Positions 1-10,597 of a stretch of 64,000 bases of DNA are shown here, one piece after another (position 1 is the first letter of the stretch; the number at the start of each line of letters is the position of its first letter). The stretch is from Vespula vulgaris (taxonomy: Eukaryota > Arthropoda > Insecta > Hymenoptera > Vespidae). The stretch lies in NCBI RefSeq assembly GCF_905475345.1, contig NC_066598.1, forward strand, positions 1,505,001 to 1,569,000. Direction: 5' to 3'. The position numbers and the translations under genes were made by a program. The notes under the pieces are model-generated. The model was not told the origin of the DNA. It made no database searches and worked only from the letters and a program-made list of their open reading frames with translations.

Positions 1-413
1 ACTCGCGCGAGTTCTCCTCCTTCGTGAAGCAACGACTTTTTCTTCTACCACCGTCCAGCGACGACTTTCTGCTCGTTCTCTTTTACTACTACGAAGGGTC
101 GAAGGATGCCGGCAAGAAGTCCGAAAGAAATTGTCAGTGATCGATGATCCGCTCGTCCGGGGTGACCGAGAAAAGCGACCGACCCCGCCTGTCGCGCCGA
201 GTAAGGGATGGAAGCTGAAAGCTTTTACATTCTTCGAGAACGGCCGAGCGTGTCTCGTGAGAAAGAGATAGAAAGAAAAAGAGAGAGAGAGAGAAAGGGC
301 TAAGGGATAAAAAAGAACATCGACGTCGTTGGATATTTCGCGTTAGATGATTCTGAATTTCTTTTTCATCTTGAGTACGAGTAATTCATAGATAATTTCG
401 ATAACAAAATTAA

Positions 414-442
414 AAGAAGAAGAAGAAGAAGAAGAAGAAGAA
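414..442. repeat. (GAA)n microsatellite
   Basis: About ten uninterrupted GAA units form a pure homopurine tract on the plus strand. Confidence 0.95.
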
Positions 443-1806
443 AGTCTTCTTATTTTTATTTCTAATTTTTTTTAATTATTTCTTTCTAATCACTTGAATT
501 TGACGATTATTAGTTTGAGTAGAAGTGATTAAATTTTGAAGAATCATAGTATAAAAAAATTAATATGTTCGTTTGGTGGGTAGCGAGAGAGCCGGGGATA
601 TTTACTTATTTATATTTGATATATTTATTTTTTGTTATGTACTTTTTATATATTTATTTTACTTTATTAATTTTTTACTTACATCGGAAGAAAAAGTTTG
701 AAGAATTGTTGAATGCATTTATATGTTCGACCATCGGCAATTAATACGGGATCGTTAATGTCAGCCGATGAGAAAACGATTTCATTATGAAATTGATTAG
801 AAATGTTCTCTTTTGGTGTCTCGATATTTTTTTTTTTTTAAAATGACGATGATTTTCGAGGGAGGAAACCGACAAAATTCTTTGACGTTCTTTGGCGGAT
901 ATCTGGAAGGCGCGAGCGTAATTTTTGCCATCTGCGCTTCCTTGTCGATAAAAAGGGCACCGCAGCTCGGCAACTCGCGTGACGTAATAATAATGGTCCT
1001 AGTTTGCCACTGACAAAGGAGCAGTATGTCGTTTCTGCGGTTTTGCGGCTACGCCTGGAGTCCATGCGCGGGTGCACGAGCGCACTCGTGCACTCGAGTA
1101 AGACAGAGACAGAGACACACGAAATTTGGGCTTCTTCCGCGAGAGAAAAAGGGAGATTCAACCCCTTTCGTCTATCTTTCTTTCTCTCTTTCTTCTCTTC
1201 TCTTTTCTTTTCTTTTTTTATTAAGCAACGTTCAAAATTATTCGATTGAGAATAAACGAAACGTTTTCTGTTAACAAAAATTAATCGGTATTTTAAACCT
1301 TCTTTCTTATCCTCAACGAAATAAATCAACGTTTCTTTCATCACTAAAAATCAATCATTCCCTTGGAATTATTTAATAACAATTTGCAGGGAAATTGATG
1401 GAAATAGTCTCGTAGAAATATCCTCTTTATTATCGCTCCTTTTTTCGTTACACTTCCTCTTCGATAATTAACTTATTATCTCACTTATATGAGAAAAGAA
1501 TGTTAAAAAAATAAAGAAAAAAAGAAAAATAGAGAGAAAAAAGAAAAGAAAACAAACAGAGAAGTATCGTAACACAACAGAGAAGAGGAGGGCATTGTGA
1601 AGGTTGCTTAAAATCCGCAACGGCAACACGTGTATCCGTTATTAAACTATACCGTTGCTTCCGGTCAATGGTTTTGCCTTTTTTGAATTAACGTCGACTA
1701 CCGCCGCGAACATCCGCGCTCGCGTAATTTACGTTGGCACCGACAGACAATATATAAGTAGGTTAGGTAGGAAGGTAGATAACTGCATACGTGTCCATTC
1801 GACAGC

Positions 1807-1808
1807 CT

Positions 1809-1851
<43 letters not shown>
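1807..1851. repeat. (TTTC)n microsatellite
   Basis: About eleven TTTC units are followed by further degenerate T/C sequence to about 1880. All open frames crossing it (FLSF or KERK runs) are repeat translations. Confidence 0.95.
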
Positions 1852-1854
<3 letters not shown>

Positions 1855-2173
1855 TTTCTTTTTTTTCTTTCTTTCTTTTCCTCGCGACTGCGAACGTTTT
1901 CGTTTTTTCGCATCGTGTGAGAACTCGCTCATTTCGAAGTATGCGATGCGTTAAATGCGCAAGCCGGAAGGATACTGCGGTGTCTTGTTCTTTTTTAAAG
2001 AAAAAAAAGAAAGAGAAAGAGAAAGAAACAGAGAGAAACAGAGAGAAGTTGGGTGATCGCGGAACACGCGAGTTTCCGGGCCGCTAAGAACGCCGGATTT
2101 CCGAGGATTCTGAACTTCCGCGAGCAAGCAACTTTCGAGGACCTTTGGTCGAATCTCCGAAATTTCCTTCTTT

Positions 2174-2456
2174 CATTCTTTATTATAGTTTCGATAGCTC
2201 GTTTCTATCGTCTTTATACTTTTTTTTCCCCCTCTCTTTACTCCTTTTATCCTTTTCTTCGAGTTAAAGAAAAGTATGTTTTTCTTTGGTGTTTGCTTTT
2301 CTTTTTTTTTTTTTTATTCTACATCTCAAGAATTTTCATCGTTTATCGATTTAGAATATGAGCAATTCGATCTCGTTTGATCTCTCTCTTTTTTTTCTTT
2401 TTTTCTTTTAGTTTTCTAATCGTTCCTTTAACATGAGAATGAATTATCAGGCTTTT
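2174..2456 (+). repeat. Tandem duplication, copy 1
   Basis: This ~283 bp block is repeated 292 bp downstream with the same order of landmarks: CATTCTTTATTATA, TTTCGATAGCTCGTTTCT, GAAAAGTATGTTT, TTTTCATCGTTTATCGATTT, GAGCAATTCGATCTCGTTTG and ATTATCAGGCTT. The copies differ by scattered substitutions and homopolymer length changes, so this is an old unequal-crossover or slippage duplication. No coding potential is seen in either copy. Confidence 0.92.
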
Positions 2457-2465
2457 TCATCATAT

Positions 2466-2732
2466 CATTCTTTATTATAATTTCGATAGCTCGTTTCTAT
2501 CGTTTTTATATTTTTTTCCTCTCTCTCTTTGTTCCTTTTACCCTTTTCTTCGGGTTAGAGAAAAGTATGTTTCTCTTCGGTATTTTTTTTTTTTTTATTT
2601 TACATCACAAAAATTTTCATCGTTTATCGATTTAGAATATGAGCAATTCGATCTCGTTTGATTTTTCTTTTTTTTGTGTTTTTTTCTCTTTTTAATCGTT
2701 CCTTTTACATGAAAAAGAATTATCAGGCTTCT
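2466..2732 (+). repeat. Tandem duplication, copy 2
   Basis: This is the second copy of the 2174-2456 block, separated from it by under 10 bp. It is slightly shorter, mainly through shorter T/C runs. The unique landmarks, such as TTTTCATCGTTTATCGATTT and GAGCAATTCGATCTCG, are intact. Confidence 0.92.
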
Positions 2733-3115
2733 TCTAATGTTTTTTTTTGTTCCTGCTACTTGTCTTCGTTGATCAATTTAAACTCGCTAATCGTACAAAC
2801 TTTTCTCTTCCGGTACCGATCGTAATCGAGTTGAACTTAAGCGCGCGTGACGAACGAGCGTAACGAAGAAGGTGTAGAAAAAGAGCGAAAAAGGCAAAAC
2901 GACTTGGAGAATTGTGTTTCTACAAATGAGAAAGAGTCAGGTATATACCATGTAATCTTTGTCTCGCGGCAATTAGCGGTTGCTTGACTGCTGCTGCTGC
3001 TGCTTCATTTTTCCGAGAAATTAAAAATTCATCTAGACGGACTAACGCGGTCGTTCGTTCGTTACGTGCCGTTCGTGTCGTTTTTGAAAAATTGACTTGC
3101 ATTTATTTTCTCGTT

Positions 3116-3138
3116 AAGGGACCTGAACTTGGTCCCTT
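3116..3138 (+). other. Perfect inverted repeat (8-bp arms, 7-nt loop)
   Basis: AAGGGACC (3116-3123) and GGTCCCTT (3131-3138) are exact reverse complements around TGAACTT. A stable hairpin could form in RNA or single-stranded DNA. No adjacent gene gives it a role, and it ends in a short T run. Confidence 0.6.
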
Positions 3139-3806
3139 TTTGCGTTCTACTCGTGTGTCCTCGTGACCCTATTAATTTCCTCCCCCTTTTTTGGACGACG
3201 AACAATGTGGAAAATGGGAACTGAATGAAGAGAGACAAGGATAGATAGAAAGCGAGAAAGAAATAAAAAATTGAAGGAAAAAAGAAGAAGAAAAAAAAAT
3301 GTTGGTCTAATGAAAAGTTCTGTCATCGACACAACCTGTCAGGTTAACTCCCTCGAACGTTTCTTTCTATGTAATTTTACGTCGACAAAGAAACTCCCTA
3401 TTTTTTTTTTCGTCCCATATGTTGTGACTTTAAAAAAGGAAAACAAAAAGACTACATGATTTTTTTTAATCTATGTAATGCTCTTTTTCTGTGTTTTCTT
3501 TTTTTTTTTTTTTCGTATTTGTTACACATGATTTTATTCTAACAACGAGATTGTCTCGTTAGTTTGCCTTGAATTAAATAAGATTTTAAAGAGAGATAAG
3601 GTTGCGTTAACAAATCCAAATCTAATTTGAAGTAATGAATTAAAAGTGATTTTAAATTGAAAATAATTTAAGCTATCATTCATAATAAATTTTTTTTCAT
3701 GATGTAACGTGTCTATAAAAAAATCCTGGAATTTCTATTTATGGTTGAACGTTAAAACGTCGTCGTGCTTTAATCTAAAGCTCATCGATTTGTTTGGAAT
3801 TAGAAG

Positions 3807-3831
3807 ACTCTCTCTCTCTCTCTCTCTCTCT
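3807..3831. repeat. (CT)12 microsatellite
   Basis: A pure dinucleotide tract. Confidence 0.95.
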
Positions 3832-4501
3832 ATACGGTACGATACGATGTTATCTTTGATTAGGATCGGCATTGGTTCGAGCTTCGGTTCGATTGAGAAA
3901 ATCAATGAACGCGTTAAATTAAATTCGATCATTGCCTTCGAGAGAATAAGCTAGAAGAAGATCTACGATGATGATAAGGGATTTAAACGTCGCGTCTCGA
4001 GAAAGGTAACCAAGGGAGACTAATACTTCTGATACACATCGTAAATACCTTGTAAGAGGAATTTAACCGAGTTAACAACTAGTTGAAAATTAGTCTTCTA
4101 AAATTGTCTAAGATTATTTGTATCGAGAATTATCGAGATAGTTATCTATAACATCACACGAGATAATAATAATAGTTATTTCACTGATTTAACGATGTTA
4201 CTCCTTTCCTTTTTCATTCGTGAAAGTTTTTTTCTTTTTTTTTTTCATTTTTTTTGTTTGCTTTTTTTCTAATACCATTTAAGGCCATTACAAAAATTGT
4301 ACATATTTATTGATAATACTTCGTAAGGAAGGTTCTTTTGATGATCCAACAATTTGTTCTTTACGTTGAAAATTATTTTTTAATAATCCTTGTATTTTTT
4401 TTCTCTCTCTCTCTCTCTCTCTTTTTCTTCTTTTTTCTTATTTCGAAACAAGTTTCTCGTTCAACAAGTATCCTTTTCCTGATTTAATGACAAGTCAGAC
4501 T

Positions 4502-4527
4502 CTTTGAAAAGTCGAGACTCTTCAAAG
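4502..4527. promoter_or_regulatory. 26-bp near-perfect palindrome with paired CTTTGAA cores
   Basis: CTTTGAA (4502-4508) and TTCAAAG (4521-4527) are inverted copies, and the inner bases pair as AGTC/GACT around a GA centre, giving 11 of 12 matching arm positions. CTTTGA is the core of TCF/Pangolin sites, so a paired site is possible. That assignment is inference from a short core. Confidence 0.3.
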
Positions 4528-4699
4528 TACCATATCCGATAGCCAAAGAAAACACAAGGATTTAAGGAAAATTCGGCTTCCCTTTTCGGTATCTAAAATT
4601 GCAGACGCACGCGAACCATCCTGAAATCCTTGGCGTATCCTATAATCAACGTTGGCGGTTCTAACTCCTAGACGAGGCATCGTTTCTTCCCCGGGAGTC

Positions 4700-4718
4700 A
4701 CTAATTATCATGATTAGT
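4700..4718. promoter_or_regulatory. Inverted TAAT/ATTA pair (homeodomain-type)
   Basis: ACTAAT (4700-4705) and ATTAGT (4713-4718) flank TATCATG. Each arm contains a TAAT/ATTA homeodomain core. It lies in a low-repeat patch about 190 bp after the 4502 palindrome. TAAT is frequent in AT-rich DNA, so this is weak evidence of a bound site. Confidence 0.25.
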
Positions 4719-6357
4719 ATCTGTTTAGAGACATCGTCCTCGGAAATACGCTTTTCTTTCGCCCACTTTTACATTTCTTTTCTTTTTTTTTTCTCACGTG
4801 AAAATATGAAATAAAAGGGAGTTTATATAATAAGAATAAAAGTACATGATTTATATCCCCGTAAATAATTTCGCTATAGTTCCTTTCAGACTTAATAAAT
4901 AATAAATAGTTCTCTTAGTTTCTATTTAAAAAAAAAAAAAAACTCGTCGCCATTATCTCCATTTCGTTTAAACAATCATAACCATTAAACGTGCAATTTT
5001 CAATATCAACATTTTCTCAAAGATTTTGTTAAACATCTTAATAGATCAACCTAGAACAACGTAGGAGACTTTCGATTCAAATCGTTTACAATTTTAACTG
5101 AATTTTTTTATTTTTCTCTCGTCACATAATTATGATGATACATAATAGATATTTATATTATAAGATGAGCGTAACGATAATTATCCTTGATAATTCTTCT
5201 TTTTTCTCTTTTTTTTTTTGCTTTTAACTTCAAAGAAACGATGACAGTCCTCCAGCCGACGCTTCGTGTGCTCGTATCAAGCTAAACTTTCTTCTCTTAA
5301 GATAGAAACGACAGTCGCGGGAAAATAAGAGTAGAAAAGATCGTGGAAAGTCTGACTTCGAAGTTGAAGAAAGAAAAAGATAGAAACAGAAAGACAGATA
5401 GATACACATAGAAAGAGAGAGAGAGAGAGAGAAATATTGTAGGGACGTCGACTGAAATAACGCGGCTTCTGTCTCCCTTTTTGCCACCCTTCCAGACGAG
5501 ACACAGACTAGTTTCTAGGGTTGCACGATATTTGTCGTCCTCGTTGTAGTACATAGTTGCACCTTTACCTTCGGCAAACTTTATACGTCTACGTTTTACC
5601 GATTTAATATCAAAGACACGACAGACGATTATCGATCGATCGTCGTTGTTTTATTAAAGATCTTGATTTCTCGCTAACAGAATTAAGCATTCCCTTTTAA
5701 CTCCCTTTTCATTTCATTTTGATTTCCCTTTCTTACGTTTCTAGACGTTTAGATTCAGTTTGATTTTTTCAATCGATATTCATTCGTGATATATTCAAAG
5801 GGCTTATTACAGAACGATTAAGTCCAATTTTAGATCACAGTACTGATCGTATTCGATGTTAATATTAATCGCTTTGCTCGAATATGTAATATGGATGAAT
5901 TTAATTACTGTTCGTAAATTATGTGAGAAGTTTGAAAGCTTTTTGAATGATCTCCTACGAATTGCATAATATTTATATTTAATATAAACGTCCAATTTTT
6001 TTTTCTCTATCAACGAACGAGTAGGTCAATATTTTTTTTGATTCTTTTCGCAAAAAGAGGAAAAGTTATTATATCGCTTTTTCTGCAAGATGTTAAGATA
6101 TATCGAATATACATACTTTCTTGTTCGTTTTATCTACAGAATTCACATGGCAGCTCGTGTATCTTAGTTTAAAGAAGAAAAAAAATAAATAAAAGAAAGA
6201 AAGAAAGGAGTGTAGGAGAGGGTGGTTGGGTGCGACGGGACGTAACGCAAAAACATAGGCGCCGGCGCTATGCGAGAAGACCGCCAAAGGGCTCTCTCCC
6301 CCCTTTTTCTCGGTATTATTTTCGACCATGAGAGAGAAAAGATTTGCCCTTCCGTCT

Positions 6358-6415
6358 CTACAGCAGCAGCAGCAGCACCATCACCATCACCACCACCATC
6401 ACCACCATCACCACC
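6358..6415 (+). repeat. CAG/CAC/CAT trinucleotide run
   Basis: Five to six CAG units run into about thirteen mixed CAC and CAT units. Read in the frame of the ATG at 6328 it gives a glutamine run followed by a histidine run, with all unit variation at the third position. The rest of that 115-residue frame decays into a phenylalanine-rich translation of a TTTTC repeat, so I regard it as a microsatellite. A His-rich exon end cannot be excluded. Confidence 0.85.
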
Positions 6416-6490
6416 CTTCTGACATTCGCTCCTTAATACCGCGAAATCCAAAAGAAAGAGTTTCATCGGCAAAGGCGAAAGCAGACCAAC

Positions 6491-6530
6491 ATTCTTTTCT
6501 TTTCTTTTCTTTTCTTTTCGTTTCTTTTCT
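6491..6530. repeat. (TTTTC)n pentanucleotide repeat
   Basis: TTTTC-type units with one G interruption are followed by a poly-T tract. Confidence 0.9.
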
Positions 6531-6666
6531 TTTTCTTTTTTTTTTTTTTTCTTTTTCCTTGATCTTTTTCTCTTCACCGGAAATCACGATCGTCCGTGTC
6601 GAGATCTCGCGACTTTCTTCGAACGGAAGTGTCTCCATCTTTCTCACTCTTTTTCTATCCCTTCGT

Positions 6667-6960
6667 GAGAATTAAAATCAATTTTGATCGGTGATAATGA
6701 TCGAGGTTTCTTCAGAAAATAAAATAAAAGACGAAAGAGTATAAAGAAATAAATCGACCAGGTTTCTTCCTCCTTCTTTAAGAGAATTGCAATCAATTTC
6801 GATCAGCGATAATGATCGACATTTAATTAGGAAGGACGAAAAAAAAAACGATGAAGGAGGAAATAAATAAATTGATGAAACTTCTCTTTCTTCTTCTTCT
6901 TCTTCTTCTTTCTTTCTTTCTTTTTTCTTTTTTCTTTTCAAATGAAAATTATAATCAATT
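6667..6960 (+). repeat. Degenerate ~115-bp tandem repeat, 2 to 3 copies
   Basis: GAGAATTAAAATCAATTTTG followed by GATAATGATCGA (from 6667) recurs as GAGAATTGCAATCAATTTCG followed by GATAATGATCGA (from 6782). A third, partial copy is GAAAATTATAATCAATTTCA (from about 6944). Spacing is ~115 and ~160 bp, the last stretched by a TTC microsatellite. No coding signal is seen. Confidence 0.75.
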
Positions 6961-7389
6961 TCATTAACCGTTTTTAAGTTCGAAGGAAGTATCGATCATT
7001 ATCGATCCAGAAATAACATTCATTGATGAAGTTCCTCGAGTTTTTTTGTCATGTTAATTGTAATTGATTTTCCCAATTGAGTAATCAATCGTTATTAAAA
7101 AATGGAGCGAAATGATATAGATCCAGATAGTTTCTTTTCTATCTCGACGACAATTCCAATTGATTCAGACAACTGTTCTCATATCCAAGATAATGTAGAT
7201 CACAATAGATCCTCGTTTTATCACGTATCGAATGTAAAAAAAAAAAAAAAAAAATCCTAAAATTGAAAAGATTGTCAAGTGACAATTACCCATCGAAGAA
7301 TAAAAAATAAGAAAGATAACAGGATTCTACTTCTCTCGAAGATTACTTCGATCTTTCTCTCTCTATCTCTCTCTCTCGTAAAAAAAAAG

Positions 7390-7440
7390 GAAAAAGAAAA
7401 AGAAAAAGAAAAAGAAGAAGAAGAAGAAGAAGAAGAAGAA
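7390..7440. repeat. (GAAAAA)n to (GAA)n compound repeat
   Basis: Hexanucleotide GAAAAA units pass into about nine GAA units on a pure purine strand. Confidence 0.92.
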
Positions 7441-7671
7441 GATGAAAACATAAAATGATTTTCGCCCTGGATGATCGTTAATTGTCGCTAGGTATCGGCC
7501 TTTGGACACTTCGTTCGGACGATATAGGAAGTTTTTTGTTAGCTGGAAGCTTTCTTCCTTTCTTCTTTAGTGTAACAGAGAGGCCACGTTGGAACACTCG
7601 GTGTTTCGAGCCGACGGCTCTCGTTGCTACTGGTAGTAAGTGAGTAAGTGAGAAAGAAAGACTAACAGAGT

Positions 7672-7760
7672 GAGCGAGAAAAAGAGAAAGAGAAAGAGAA
7701 ACAGAAAGAGAAAGAGAAAGAGAAAGACAGACAGACAGAGAGAGAGAGAGAAAGAAACAG
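7672..7760. repeat. GA/GAAA/GACA compound repeat
   Basis: Purine-rich repeat with GAAA units, three GACA units and a terminal (GA)n. Confidence 0.9.
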
Positions 7761-7860
7761 AAAGAGAGGAGGAACGTACCGACGGCCATCTTGGCGAACC
7801 ACCCGGCGAAGAACACAATGGACGTTCGACGCGCTCGTTCGCGGCAGCAACGCTCGATTC

Positions 7861-8037
7861 GTGCTTGCTTGCTTGCTTGTCTGCCTTGCCTGCCTGCCTT
7901 GCCTGCCTGCCTTGCCTGCCTTGCCTGCCTTGCTTGGCTGTTTGCCTGCCTGCCTGCCTGCTTGCCTGCCTGCCTGCATGCATGCATGCATGCATGCATG
8001 CATGCGTGAGTGAGTGCGTGCGTGCGTGCGTGCGTGC
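7861..8037. repeat. Compound TGCN tetranucleotide array
   Basis: About 177 bp is built from tetranucleotides sharing TGC: a TGCT block, a mixed TGCCT/TGCC block, a (TGCA)n block (about 7976-8005) and a TGCG/TGAG block. The TGCA and TGCG parts alternate purine and pyrimidine over 7975-8008 and 8014-8037. On the two strands it reads as Cys/Leu/Ala/Pro-rich or Lys/Gln/Ala/Gly-rich frames that have no other protein character. Confidence 0.95.
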
Positions 8038-8165
8038 TACGAAACGTGTATGCCATGCACGCACGTGCACACACTTTAGATGCCGTCTAATTGATGCCGA
8101 GAGAGCGGCCCACACGCAGGGAGTCAATCTTACTTCGCTTCGACGTTTTGCCGCCTCCATCGACT

Positions 8166-8210
8166 CTCCTTCTCCTCCTCCTCCTCCTCCTCCTCCTCCT
8201 TCTCCTTCTC
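8166..8210. repeat. (CTC)n/(CTT)n microsatellite
   Basis: Trinucleotide CTC units with a few CTT units. Confidence 0.93.
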
Positions 8211-9003
8211 GTTACTTCTCCACGATGAATCTTTGTTTTAAAAGATCGCAATATCCTCTTGTTTTCGTCATCGGGGAATTCTTTTTTCTTCTCTTTTCTT
8301 TTCTGTTTTTTTCCTTCTTCTTTGTTTTCTTTTTCCTTGGAAATTCGATCGGTAATTTCTTTTTTCTTTTTTTTTTTTTCGTCGCTCGTGGAAATCTTCG
8401 GTATTGGTGGTTTTTGTTTTTTTTTATTTTTTATTTTATTTTATTTTATTTCGTGTCTCTCTCTCTTTCTCTCTTTCTCTTTTTTTCTCTGTGTATTCTT
8501 ATCAGGGTATGAGGTATGTCGTTTTGTTGCATTCTTTATCAACGAATCTTTGCATTATATCGTAAGATCGTGTCGCTCGTTTGTTATTAGACAACGTTTA
8601 AATATCTTGTTTTCATCTTTTTATGTTTGTCTCTTTTTATATTTGTTATTATAAGATTCTCTCTATCTCTCTCTCTCTCTCTCTCTCTTTGTATTTCTCT
8701 TCATTTTTATTTCCGTCGTTTCACTATTGTCTAGCCCGCCCCATTAATAATTTACTACATTCGTTCATCTATTTCATCTCTTTTTATTATAATTTTATTA
8801 CCGTCGTTGGCGATCTTACTTTTATTTCTAATACCAAACATTCTTTGAATCGTATCTGCTATTTATTCGACTGAAATGTATCTCGTTTTCCATATCAGGC
8901 TTGGCCCATGCAAATAAATTTTCTTTCCTCTCTCTCTCTCTTTTATTCGTTCTCTCTACCTTACCGAGGCCATCGAGAATTAACGTTATTAATTGCCATG
9001 GGC

Positions 9004-9028
9004 CGATCGAGATATCGAGTCTCGATCG
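9004..9028. other. Perfect inverted repeat (9-bp arms)
   Basis: CGATCGAGA (9004-9012) and TCTCGATCG (9020-9028) flank TATCGAG. A (GAC)n and a (TC)17 repeat lie just downstream. No function can be assigned. Confidence 0.5.
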
Positions 9029-9088
9029 ACATCACCTTTCCTGGCACGACGACGACGACGACATCGACGACGAGACGAAATCTCATAC

Positions 9089-9090
<2 letters not shown>

Positions 9091-9124
<34 letters not shown>
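9091..9124. repeat. (TC)17 microsatellite
   Basis: A pure dinucleotide tract. A GA tract at 9258-9303 lies in opposite orientation about 130 bp downstream, so the two could base-pair. Confidence 0.95.
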
Positions 9125-9132
<8 letters not shown>

Positions 9133-9257
9133 TAAAAACGCGATCTCCACTTGGACGAAGACGGAGAGATTCCGCGTTCGTTCGTTCTTCCTTCCTTCGC
9201 GTCAGCCATTTTTTTTATTCCTTTGGCGGAACGCACGTTCGCTTCGAAGAAACAGAG

Positions 9258-9263
9258 AGAGAG

Positions 9264-9302
<39 letters not shown>

Positions 9303-9303
9303 C
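9258..9303. repeat. (GA)n microsatellite
   Basis: GA units with GAAA interruptions. Confidence 0.93.
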
Positions 9304-9750
9304 GGAGAGAAAGAAGGAAGGGCTTGCGAGCTCGAAAGGGTTGATCGTAAATTCGTTCGATTTTGTTCTCTCTCGTTGAAGAGGAGACTCGATCGTTTGC
9401 ACTCCGTATGCCGAAGTTAAGTAGGTACTTTGAGTTTTCTTTCGGTGAGTAAATCAGAGCATGTTTAATCGTTATCCTTGATATTTTGCGACGGTTAGAA
9501 AAACGTAGTAATAGCGTGTATGTACTACGTAGTATCGGAAAAAGCTTCTGCTATATAAGCTCGTTAACTCTACCAAATAAATCTTACCTACTCTCCCAAC
9601 TTGAAGATTTTTATTTCTTTTTAATTAATTATTGTTGCACAAAACTACCTAGTAATGTAGATTAAGAAATGATAATAGAAATCGCGTTAAAAGTTTATAT
9701 CGAAATGACGGATTGTTCGTTAATAAAATATTGTACCTGCGTATTCTTCG

Positions 9751-9762
9751 AATCAGCTGATT
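9751..9762. promoter_or_regulatory. AATCAGCTGATT palindrome (CAGCTG E-box)
   Basis: A perfect 12-bp palindrome around CAGCTG. The 10-mer AATCAGCTGA recurs at 18197-18206 and 36564-36573. CAGCTG with flanking AT bases resembles the E-box-type core-promoter-associated motif known in Drosophila. Function here is inference. Confidence 0.25.
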
Positions 9763-10333
9763 TTGACGTTTAAAATAAATACACAACCGACCTAAACATA
9801 ATATCATTATAATCGAAGGTACATATCTGATATTTTCATATCAATCATTTCTAGATTATCGTTTACAAACGTTTGCAAAATTACATTGAAATAAACTTAT
9901 TCGATTCGAACTTAAACGTTACATAATACATATCTAAAAACAATAATGTTTCGAAAAGAAATAGACAAAAAGCTTGTGCCGCGATATTTCTCGTACGAGA
10001 GATAAGATTTTTAACTCGGTTCTTTTAAACGATGTAAGAACAAACGAAATGAGCTAGAACTATCCGTTCATTTGGTGAGCTAGAATAAATATCCTCGTAC
10101 AGACGATTTCAAAGGAAACACGTTCGAAGAGTCTTCCGATCGACACAAACGGATGGTCGGTTGGGGTTTAATTCGGCTTCGTATGCGCGGTTTTCGATAG
10201 ATTTACTCTCGACAAACTAGCTCCTACCTCGTTTCACCTCCTTCTTTCCACCCCCTTAGGAGTCTCGTTCGATGCAAGAACTTAACGCCAAAGTGTTCAT
10301 CCTCCGTTGGACGTGCTTACTATGTAGCTACAT

Positions 10334-10352
10334 ACACACACACACACACACA
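10334..10352. repeat. (AC)n microsatellite
   Basis: A short pure dinucleotide tract. Confidence 0.9.
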
Positions 10353-10597
10353 ACTCGTACTTTCTGAATTCCGTCTGAGAACAGTTCACCCACCTTCCTC
10401 TTCCATCCTCCTCCCCTTTCAACCCCGTTTTCTACTCTTCCTTCTCTTGATAGCCTAGGAAGAGAGCTTCACCACGGATACCGGAAGTCGGAAACACGTA
10501 AATTCCGAAAACTTCCAATACTCGTACGGAATTTCGAACGATCGTTACTTTACCCTATCATAAAGCTGCCATAGACCGAAGGAAAGCTTCGCGAGAA

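Larger units (their letters stand above)
1..5200. other. Gene-free AT-rich spacer, segment 1
   Basis: No reading frame here resembles a known protein. The first ~240 bases are GC/CpG-richer than the rest and open with a 12-bp palindrome (ACTCGCGCGAGT, 1-12). After that come poly-T/poly-A tracts, (GAA)n at 414-442, (TTTC)n at 1807-1851, a tandem duplication at 2174-2732, a perfect stem-loop at 3116-3138, (CT)12 at 3807-3831 and a palindrome-bearing low-repeat patch at 4480-4740. Open frames near 1800 and 2053-2361 are translations of pyrimidine tracts. Confidence 0.6.
5201..9500. other. Gene-free, very repeat-dense spacer, segment 2
   Basis: The segment holds GA tracts, a CAG/CAY trinucleotide run (6358-6415), a degenerate ~115 bp tandem repeat (6667-6960), (GAAAAA)n/(GAA)n (7390-7440), a compound tetranucleotide array (7861-8037), (CTC)n (8166-8210), (TC)17 (9091-9124) and GA repeats (9258-9303). 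The long frames at 7478-8512 on both strands are entirely repeat translations. The only splice-like pattern is a short ATG frame ending at a GTGAGTAA donor at 9445. Confidence 0.6.

Noticed and set aside
1745..1785. Telomere-like AGGTTAGGTAGG words
   Set aside because: Only a couple of degenerate units, not a TTAGG array.
3870..3900. GGTTCGA words resembling a tRNA B-box
   Set aside because: No A-box at proper spacing and no cloverleaf pairing. The same for GGTTCGATTGG near 58950.
7478..8512. Long open frames on both strands (up to 280 codons)
   Set aside because: They are translations of GA, TGCN and CTC repeats. Every frame through the array is open and the residues simply follow the repeat.
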